NCBI GenBank assembly: GCA_963693305.1
Contig: OY855908.1
Coordinates: 37,949,305 to 38,013,304 of the forward strand
Source of the DNA: Meandrina meandrites
Taxonomy: Eukaryota > Cnidaria > Anthozoa > Scleractinia > Meandrinidae
DNA: 64,000 bases
Direction: 5' to 3'
The notes beneath the pieces were generated by a model, which had not been told where the DNA came from, did not search any database, and saw only the letters and a list, made by a program, of their open reading frames with translations. This document shows, one piece after another, positions 56,629 through 64,000 of the stretch; within the stretch, counting starts at the first letter, position 1; each line of letters begins with the position of its first letter. The translations under genes were made by a program, and so were the position numbers.

Positions 56629-57896
56629 CAGAAGTCCATAACTAGAAGTCTACATCTGGTATTGGGGCGCATGCTATGTCTTTCGCGTGTAGGCTATTTT
56701 TAGAAACTGATGTCTCGCGAGAAAATGACGTAACCCACTATTTCGACACGATTGGAGTTCTAAGTTGCGGCCGAATATTTTGGAAAGTGGCAGGTGAAAT
56801 AAATCAAATCACATCAAAACACTTGACAGGCCATTCTCTTTAATTCTCACATTTCGACAGAAGTAGTATCGTAGATAGTGATTTCAAACGTCTGTTCAGT
56901 GGCATTTGAAGGCGAGTGAAAAAGCAACCCGTCGCCGGGTTTCCGTAGACAAATTCACAGAACAAACAGGTCGACGTTTTATAATTTACGAGAGAATTCA
57001 TGAACAGAAGTTCCCCAAACTTTTAGTAGTTAAGTGTGTCTTTATTTTGTACAGCATATCCTCGTGTTAAAATACTGAACAACATACACAACACAATAGC
57101 TGCACACTGCGAAGTGCCCGAGAAGCACAACTTGAATTAAACTTTTGACGGATGTGAATGAAATCATCATTGTTCGATGAATTAAACTCGTATTCTATTC
57201 ATATTAAAACAAGTACATTACCTTAGTCAGTCTTTTGTTTTCATGCCGTCCTTATAATTCCAAAAACATGCGAAACTCGCCAAACTTGTCGTTTTCTCAA
57301 ACGAATCAAACTTCATTCTGTTCATTCCGCGCTCGATGTTGAGCGCTTCAGGGACCACGGTTTTGTTTTTCAAAATAGCAACGAACCTGTGCCAAAATGC
57401 ACTTGCTCTCTTAATGCCTGTCTTCATCTTGAGAGTACCATTAATCTTTAGTGTCTTCGCATTTTGAATTAGCCTATCTTGCCCGCTGCCATTTCGTATT
57501 CTGACTCCAAAACACTGAGGTCCTCTCGCTTATTTGGATGCTCCGAATTTTTACAACTTCGATGCTATCGTCATCGATGAAAGATGGCCTGATGATTCTT
57601 GTCCGGACGATTTAATCCTCACAAAACGGAAATTACGATGACCAACAAACAGAAATTTCGTAATGCCGTTCGCTCGAGTTCACTCGTCCTCTGCAGTTCT
57701 GCTTTTCTTCAAAAATTTGTTCAACCAATCAAAGGCGAGAATTAAAACATACTTCAATGTGATTGGCTACTTGTTCGCGGCAAAGCTGTTCTAAAAATAG
57801 CCTACACGCGGGGAACGCGAGGAACGCGAGGTACACGCGAAAGACATATCTCAAAGCCTATTACCAGAGATGTAGAATTCTAGTTATGGACTTCTG
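56629..57896. mobile_element. 1.27 kb TIR element nested in the 4.1 kb element
   Basis: Starts CAGAAGTCCATAACTAGAA and ends with its complement. Inverted similarity continues through TACATCTGGTA and AGCCTACACGCG, with a short GGAACGCGA-type expansion in the right arm. Flanks share AATATAT on both sides, a 7- or 8-bp duplication that fits hAT. No coding frame recognised. Confidence 0.65.
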
Positions 57897-59098
57897 AATA
57901 TATCTATGATCACAAAAGGCGCTTTATGGTGTGAGCCCTTGAAGCCATTAGAAAGAAATGATTGTGTAACAATTGCAATAGGGAATGATAGGACAGCACA
58001 ACTCTTGGTTAAGTCTTCATTTGAGCCTAGTGGCCTATACGTCCATCCAGGTTTCCACAGTCTTAAGCAGTTGGTGGTTTGGCTGGGGTGGTGGTAATGG
58101 GGTAATTTTAGAATAAATTATTGTAGGAACCAAGAGAGAGAGAGTTATATCTTTTCAATCTGAGACCAATAGGTAAACATTGTAAAAGTATATCAACAAG
58201 CAAAGTGCAGTTTTCTAAGTAAGGACTGGTGTTTGAACTTTATATCATGCCCTTTCAAGGTTCAATGTGGTTCACAATTTTTTCACATACCAACTGTCTA
58301 AAGAAATTCTTATAAACAGTTGCATGCCCTGTTGCAAATATGGAAGTTTTCTATTTCCTTTATTACAATAAATACTCTACATAATCAATGTCCGATAATT
58401 TTCAATATAAACAATATTCCTGCATAACAGCTGATAACAGCCGGCGTTGCACACAGATGTAGTCGCCGGGATGTATTAACGCTTAGAAAAGCACCAGAAT
58501 TTATCAAAAAAATCGGAGTTGTATAAAAAACACATCAGATAAGTTCCAGCTCCTCGATCGAAGAAACTACTATTAAAAAACCGGGTGAAAAATGGGTGAA
58601 TACCAAAATCTAAAGCTAGTTTTTACCTACCTTGAAAACGAAACGGGAAATGGCATCATAAATCGCGGTTTAAGGCCAAGATACTGCAAAACACAAACGA
58701 ACGAACTCGAAAAATCTCGGCAAAATGGCCGCTAAAGCTTCATAAGCAACTTCCGGAAATACGTCTGAGTTCGAAGGCTATTGTATTGAAACAGCCAATC
58801 AAAAAAATTCGAATTAATTCGAATAATTCCATTTCCCCAGAGTTTCACCCGGCGACTAAACCGCTGACCGTGGAGCCTGTGGACTCTGGGAACGAGATTG
58901 GTAGCTATAGAGTCACGCCACTTCCAAATTAGGCAATCCGCAACCAGAAAAAGCCATCAATCAAGTTCTTATTATTTATTGCGGTTTCTGGATTGTTCTT
59001 CGGGTGCCTTGGTGTCTGGCAACCAAATTTGCATGCTGCTGATAGATCAAAGGGCTATTCATAAAACCTATTATTTTCGGACCCTATCCACGTATGAC

Positions 59099-59322
59099 TG
59101 AGGGTCTCAGTGGGGGAGGAGGAGACCTTTGACGGTTGGTGGCTAAAAATGTTGCTTTTAGACGGTTGACGGTAAACATTTTAGGCTATTTGACAGTTGA
59201 CGGCTAATTGTGGATGGCTCAATTGACGTTTGATGGTTAAGTTTTTTTTTTCCATTTTTGACGGTTGACGGTAATTTTTTCGGCCGTTTGGCAGTTGACG
59301 GTTAACCCCAGAGAGACCCTCA
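59099..59322. repeat. TIR-bounded block of GACGGTTGACGGTAA-type minisatellite
   Basis: Outer ends TGAGGGTCTC and GAGACCCTCA are inverted. Between them lie several degenerate copies of a unit like GACGGTTGACGGTAA separated by T-rich sequence. No clear target duplication. Confidence 0.55.
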
Positions 59323-59554
59323 TGAAGAGACCCCCTACCTTGGAGACCTGGCTAAGAAAAAATTAACACATATTATGGATTTAACGCAAAATGCATTCAA
59401 TTGGGTTCAATGCATTGTTTTAATAAGTTAATGTTGTTTTTGAAAACTTAATGATTGCGGTTTCGCGACGCACCGTTTTGATCACGCTGTAATCTTCAGA
59501 ATATAATTTAAATAAAATTTAAATAAAATTTAAATATAATTTAATATAATTTTA

Positions 59555-59601
59555 AAATTGTCAAGCGCCTTTGAACTTATGGAAATGGCGCTATATAAAT
59601 G

Positions 59602-59643
<42 letters not shown>
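59555..59643 (+). repeat. Retroposon 3' end with (ATT)n tail
   Basis: AAGCGCCTTTGAACTTATGG, then GGCGCTATATAAAT and about 14 ATT units. This is the typical 3' end of L2-type LINEs and the SINEs that use them. The body upstream is not recognisable, so it is 5'-truncated, or only the tail is preserved. Confidence 0.65.
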
Positions 59644-60339
59644 GTTAATATTAAAGTAACGTAGGTTTTATGCTAGATCAGCTACGAATCAGACGAGTGT
59701 AACAATCGCATCTTTGTCATGAACAGTCGGTTGAGAGATTTCATCCACAATAACAATTAATCATGCACTGCATTATTAAGCCTTGAAATTCAGAGTCTGA
59801 ATTTCAAGGCTTCTGTGTTTCGCAGGGGAAACTATAAAAGTGTGACAGCAATTTTTGAGACATCCTAAGATGACATTTTTGGTAATAACTCGCATACGTC
59901 ACTATACATACATACTCAAAGATACATAATTCAAAAGAAATGTCTGGCATTATGCCATACAAAAGCAATCTGGCATAAATTACTGCAAACACCACTTTCA
60001 TTTTGACAATATGTTTTACCAAGTTGTGGAAATCGCTCAAGCATAAACCTCTTTTCTTGATTACTGAAGCCGGCAAATCTTGCTTGATCACAGCAATTTT
60101 TATGATTTTACATTATTTCAGGATTCTTCTGTCAGGCTATTAAAATTCTAAGTAATCATTTAGTGTTTTTCTTTTCAAAAATGCGTTTAAAAAGGGATGT
60201 TTCAGACCAATAAAAAATTCGTCCCTGTGTTTTCAGCAAGGCTCCGCCAGAGTGCAGTGCAGTCTGGTCGACACGCAGGGCATTGTGGTCCGCTGAAAGC
60301 GAGGCTCCATGCTACCACAGCGCAGTGCACTCTGGTTAA

Positions 60340-60747
60340 GGTGGGGGTATACCCGATTTTGAGTGAAATTTTAAGAGGTTTAAGGAAGGGTTAGAAGAAA
60401 GAAAATTATTTTTGAAACACCAACAGACAGTTGACCCCCACGCAAGAGCACCCCAGGTTGTCAGGGGACTGTTTGGGTGTCCATATACTAATTTTTAACT
60501 TCAAATTCTAATTTTAAAATCACATTAAATCTTTAATATTTCTTATTTCTTCAAATTTTACTAATCCTTTGAGAAAACCTATCTCTTTCCAAACATCCCC
60601 AAAAATCACCAAAAAATTTACAAAACACCGCTTAACATAGCTTTGTGAAATGAGCATAGAGCTTCTGGACTACTTGAAACGCAGACGAGATATTCGCATT
60701 AAACCAAGTTTAGCGGTGGAAAAACAGGCTTCAGGTGTACCCCCGCC
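60340..60747. mobile_element. TTAA-flanked MITE
   Basis: Starts GGTGGGGGTATAC and ends with the complement of GGCGGGGGTACAC. TTAA lies at both sides (60336-60339, 60748-60751), giving a piggyBac-like duplication. AT-rich interior with no coding capacity. Confidence 0.6.
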
Positions 60748-61189
60748 TTAAAAGATAGCAATGACGACAAAATCTCGATTTTGCTTACATTTATATCATA
60801 TTCTGATTATAACTGCTACTCGCTTGCTGCGCTTGCAACAATAATCGATTTTACCCTTTGGCCGTGAAAAGGGATTACACGCACAATCCATGAAAAATGA
60901 TAATAGTCTTGCGAATCAGCTTAGCGCGCGGGTGAAGTCATGACTCAGACAAAGAAACCGAAATGGCGCACGATTTTCCTAAAAGACAATCTAAAACAGC
61001 TGGATATAATCACCGGCATTCTATTTTTAAACCTCGCGCGCTTCGCTATTGCATCACTGTCTTTGCAGTTCCGGTATTCATCATTTTATAGCCCATATCA
61101 TCTTGCTTTTCATGGGAAGATGAGGAGGGAGGGAAGGGATTAGGATTCCTTCAGAGCTGTCAATCACTCAGTATCACCTATAGTACTTT

Positions 61190-61720
61190 GTAAGGTTGAA
61201 ATCTCGGTGTTTATACTGGACATTCATGCACAAAACTGGCGCAAAGTTTCAAGAATTACTAGTACTGCTTTACCGCGCCCAGTAAGGAGATAATCAGTTC
61301 ATCGATTGTGCCGTTTGTTATATACTCAGACAAAATGGCCTGAGTACGAACAGTTCTGAACAGTTTAATAAACGTCACTGTGCACAAAAATAAGGCGGCA
61401 AAAAGATGCAAAAACACTTACATTCGCACAGATTATGGATAAATCGACGCAACATGCGCTGTTTACCTGTGCTTTCTAGAACTACAACTTAGAAAAAGTC
61501 GATCGCGGAAGAGCAAATTGTACCATCCTCCAACACCGGAAGTCCGCGATTCACGGACTCATTGTCAAATATGACAAATCTGATTGGCTGAAAAATACAG
61601 AACGAGTCCTCTGCGCATGCTCAGAAATTGGGAGCGACCAGAGGTCTCGATTCCTGGCGCAGACCAGAAGGATCGCGGCCTCTGGGGACGAGAATGCATT
61701 GCCGGTCGTTCGAAATTATT
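61190..61720. repeat. 3' flank shared with the three-domain LU gene locus
   Basis: 61270-61507 matches 31260-31505 with about the divergence expected of an old duplication (for example GTACGAACAGTTCTGAACAG in both). At about 61510-61693 this copy carries an insertion ending CTCTGGGGACGAGAATG, related to the terminus at 40139, where the other locus carries only the 155-bp MITE. Confidence 0.7.
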
Positions 61721-61821
61721 GTATGGTTTACTGTTCATAAGTGGTTTATTTCTAGAAATATTGAGTTAATCATGTGTTTAGTCTTTCATCTACGGGTAAA
61801 TGAAATCAGATCGGCAGGTGA

Positions 61822-62779
61822 TTAGAAGATCTTCAAACTGCACAGGACAGCCGACATGATCATCACCATGTTAATGGAGACGGTGAAGCCGCTGTTACAG
61901 TTTGTGTCGCCATCACTCACGCAGCAAGCTGCCTCGCACTCTTTTATACCCATTCCCTTCCTTTCGTCGTCAGTCCCTTCTTTACGAATTTTCTCATACA
62001 GTACTTACCCGCTTATAAGAACCTGCAATTTAAGAACCTGTTAGTCTAAAAATATCAATTTAGACCCCATTTACATAAGAACCTATTTAGCCTAAAATTT
62101 GAAACAGGTTCTTATAGAAAGGTTCTTATAGAAATTAACCTAAAAAAAACTTCATGCAAAAAAACATAACTCGAAAGTAGTGAACTTGAACATGTATACA
62201 CTTCTAAATTTGGTATAAATAATGTTTGAAAACCTTGTAAATTTTCATTACATAAGGGTTCAATTTGTTTTCGGACTCCCAAATTGTTTTCGGACTCCAA
62301 ATTTTCTTGTTTATTAAACAAGTAAGGCGTCTTTTTGGCTTAATAAACAAGTTTGACTAGTGAAAGTTGCTTATTAAACAAAAAAGACCCTGTTTTGGCA
62401 TTAAATTAATATACATGCCACCTTTCTACCATTCACAGGTGTATAATATATTTCTCATTAAATAAGAACCTATTTAAGAACCTGCGTAGCCTAAAATTCC
62501 ACTAAGCACCATTTACATAAGAACCCGTTTAGGCTAAATTTGAAAAATGGGTTCTTATAAGCGGATAAGTACTGTATTTCTCACAAATATCTTTTGTGAT
62601 GCATCCACTCGCTTCTCTTTCCGGCGCCCCGTCCTTTGTTGTGATGCCGTGCATCTTGTAGCAGGTGAAGTTGGTGGGGCAATCGACCTCGGTCTGCTCT
62701 TCCTCACATTGTTTCGTGGTGTAGCCTTCATCTCCATCTTTATCGTCCTTAGGGCATTTGTAGCACTTGAAGGAATAGG
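61822..62779 (-). pseudogene. Single-domain Ly6/uPAR-like gene, second exon disrupted by a MITE
   Basis: Paralogue of the gene at 31841-37777. On the minus strand, the acceptor TTTTACAG precedes CCTATTCCTTC, and the frame gives one LU-type domain (KCYKC near the start, CCVSDGDTNCN near the end), then a hydrophobic GPI-type tail ending in the same CSLKIF. The frame is broken after DICEK by a 576-bp insert (61999-62574); reading into it meets a stop after about 15 codons. The parts on either side (203 and 175 nt) are in frame once the insert and one copy of the TA duplication are discounted. About eleven cysteines remain. The signal-peptide exon is not seen up to the window end. Alternatively the insert is spliced as an intron; GTGAGA lies just before it. 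Confidence 0.8.
61999..62574. mobile_element. 576-bp TA-flanked MITE inside the LU paralogue
   Basis: Left end CAGTACTTACCCGCTTAT and right end complement CAGTACTTATCCGCTTAT, both followed by AAGAACC, with TA duplicated outside (61997-61998, 62575-62576). Many AAGAACCT/AGGTTCTT repeats lie near the ends. Ends and TA target fit a Tc1/mariner/pogo-type non-autonomous element. Confidence 0.85.
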
Positions 62780-64000
62780 CTGTAAAATAAAAATTAAACA
62801 GGTTTTCATTTGTCCTAATTGAGAAAGGTCATAAACATTAAAAACATGAAACAAACAGCGGTACTAAACATTGTGAAAAATCGCATTTTACTAACTTGAC
62901 TATTCGTATGCTATGCAACATACATTTTCAAAAGTATGACCGTTACAAAATTTTAACGACTATTATATATTGCTATGAAAAGGGTCTGGAGCCTAGACTG
63001 AGACAATTGATCTACAGCAGTAACTTAATATTGCCTCTCACTGCCAACGTTGGCATTTAATGAAGGTTCTAAGGGACTGGGACGATTACTAGTTTGCATT
63101 GAAGGAAGGTCATTCTTTGTCATTTGTTTCCACACATTTTGCCCTTTTTAGTGCAGAAATATTGTGATGGTTGTGTAGGGCTGTCGTTAGCCTGCGAGCA
63201 GGCTCACCTTTGGGTTACAAGCGCGCGGCGAAGCCACGAGAAAGTGAGCCTGCAACGATCTCTGTATTTTTTTCACTTCCACCCCGGAAACCACAGGAAT
63301 ACGATAAGCTAATTAAATTTCACCGGAAGTTTGATATTTGACAGCGCGATGACAGCGGCTCGCTAAACTCCTTCTCCATTACTCGCTCGGCAGAGCAAAA
63401 CACGATCTGCTTCAAATATCTTATCAAAAGAAATCTTTTCTAACAACACCAAACACCGAAAACAAATTTTGAAATTTCACTGAATTCCACTGAATCGCTT
63501 AAAGACGAATTTACAAAATGGCTGCACGTGAGAATTTCCCTATAGCTTGTGAACTTTGAAATTCCTTTTCTAAGACTCTGATAAGAAATTGTTGTTGGTG
63601 TTATCAATGATAATTACTTACATCTTTACCTTTTATTTAGGGTAGAAAATAACGCAATAGGATTTAAATTATTCTCGTACTCGATTTTTGTCCAACGTAA
63701 ATAAATATTACTTGACTTCCTGGTGGATTCCGTCTTAAACTTTTGCCGTATCCAGTCGGCAAAACGCATGAAAACGGCGAGTACATCATTCGACAAAAGT
63801 TTTTTGACAGCCGTATCCTGCATCAGAAATACGCGAACAAAACTCTCCTGAATCCATGTTGACGAACTGTTTACACTTTATGATACCGCGCGGCAAATTA
63901 CCGACTCCGTGGGCGGGATCTCATCAAACATAATGGATTGACAGTTTTGTCACCTTCGCGCTTTTCGGCCAATGATATTTCACGTTGTTCAGGCAGTCAT
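62780..64000. other. Upstream flank of the LU paralogue, nothing firm
   Basis: Should contain the start of the long first intron of the LU paralogue. 63072-63150 resembles 29365-29440 (GGGACTGGGACGAT, then CATTCTTTGTC), so it is a dispersed repeat. Around 63188-63255 the block GCCTGCGAGCAGGCTCAC, with GTGAGCCTGC further on, looks like a small inverted-repeat element. No exon recognised. Confidence 0.4.

Larger units (their letters stand above)
54801..58900. mobile_element. 4.1 kb Mutator-like element with 76-bp perfect TIRs
   Basis: 54801-54876 and 58825-58900 are exact inverted copies, starting CAATCTCGTTCCCAGAGTCC. Flanking ATAGCTATA (54792-54800) and GTAGCTATA (58901-58909) form a 9-bp target duplication with one mismatch. 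I see no transposase in the interior, which carries a SINE (56118-56325), a second TIR element (56629-57896) and a fragment of the 6024 family. The terminus matches the 69-bp hairpin element at 40139-40207 at about 16 of 20 positions. Confidence 0.8.

Overview
This window is eukaryotic, AT-rich and intron-dense. It holds spliced animal genes embedded in a large amount of DNA-transposon debris. The protein families, short GT-AG introns, an animal-type DIRS retroelement and multi-domain Ly6/uPAR-like proteins suggest an invertebrate, most plausibly an anthozoan cnidarian such as a coral. That is an inference from style; nothing here is species-diagnostic.

Layout. (a) 1-1447: one internal exon of an alpha-tubulin gene on the minus strand; the rest of that gene is not visible. 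(b) 3090-6495, plus strand: a complete eight-exon gene for the mitochondrial short-chain dehydrogenase HSD17B8, joined reading frame 255 codons plus stop, with one GC-AG intron. (c) 9883-29865, plus strand: a complete 28-exon Tousled-like kinase (TLK1/TLK2 family), joined frame 730 codons plus stop. Its introns carry foldback elements, poly-G tracts and a 4.8 kb TTAA-flanked inverted-repeat element. (d) 31841-37777, minus strand: a two-exon gene for a secreted, probably GPI-anchored protein with three tandem Ly6/uPAR-like domains. (e) 38715-45723: a 7 kb TTAA-flanked inverted repeat holding nested smaller elements. (f) 49874-54585: an apparently intact DIRS-type tyrosine-recombinase retrotransposon with gag-like, RT/RNase H and recombinase frames, terminal inverted repeats and an internal complementary region. 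(g) 54801-58900: a 4.1 kb element with 76-bp perfect terminal inverted repeats and a near-perfect 9-bp target duplication, with a SINE and a second transposon nested inside. (h) 61822-62779, minus strand: a single-domain Ly6/uPAR-like paralogue of (d), split by a 576-bp TA-flanked MITE. Its 3' flank is homologous to that of (d), so the two loci are an old segmental duplication.

The three complete or near-complete host genes are unrelated in function: mitochondrial fatty-acid synthesis, chromatin/replication kinase, and cell-surface protein. The most unusual content is the transposon landscape. Five palindromic or TIR-bounded elements have 9-bp target-site duplications (Mutator-like). Two of these, 69 bp and 4.1 kb long, share nearly the same termini. 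Three copies of one 155-bp element have 8-bp duplications (hAT-like). At least five elements are flanked by TTAA (piggyBac-like), and two of those carry the RFX X-box palindrome with CRE sites nearby. All repeat calls come from reading termini and flanking duplications by eye; no database search was possible.
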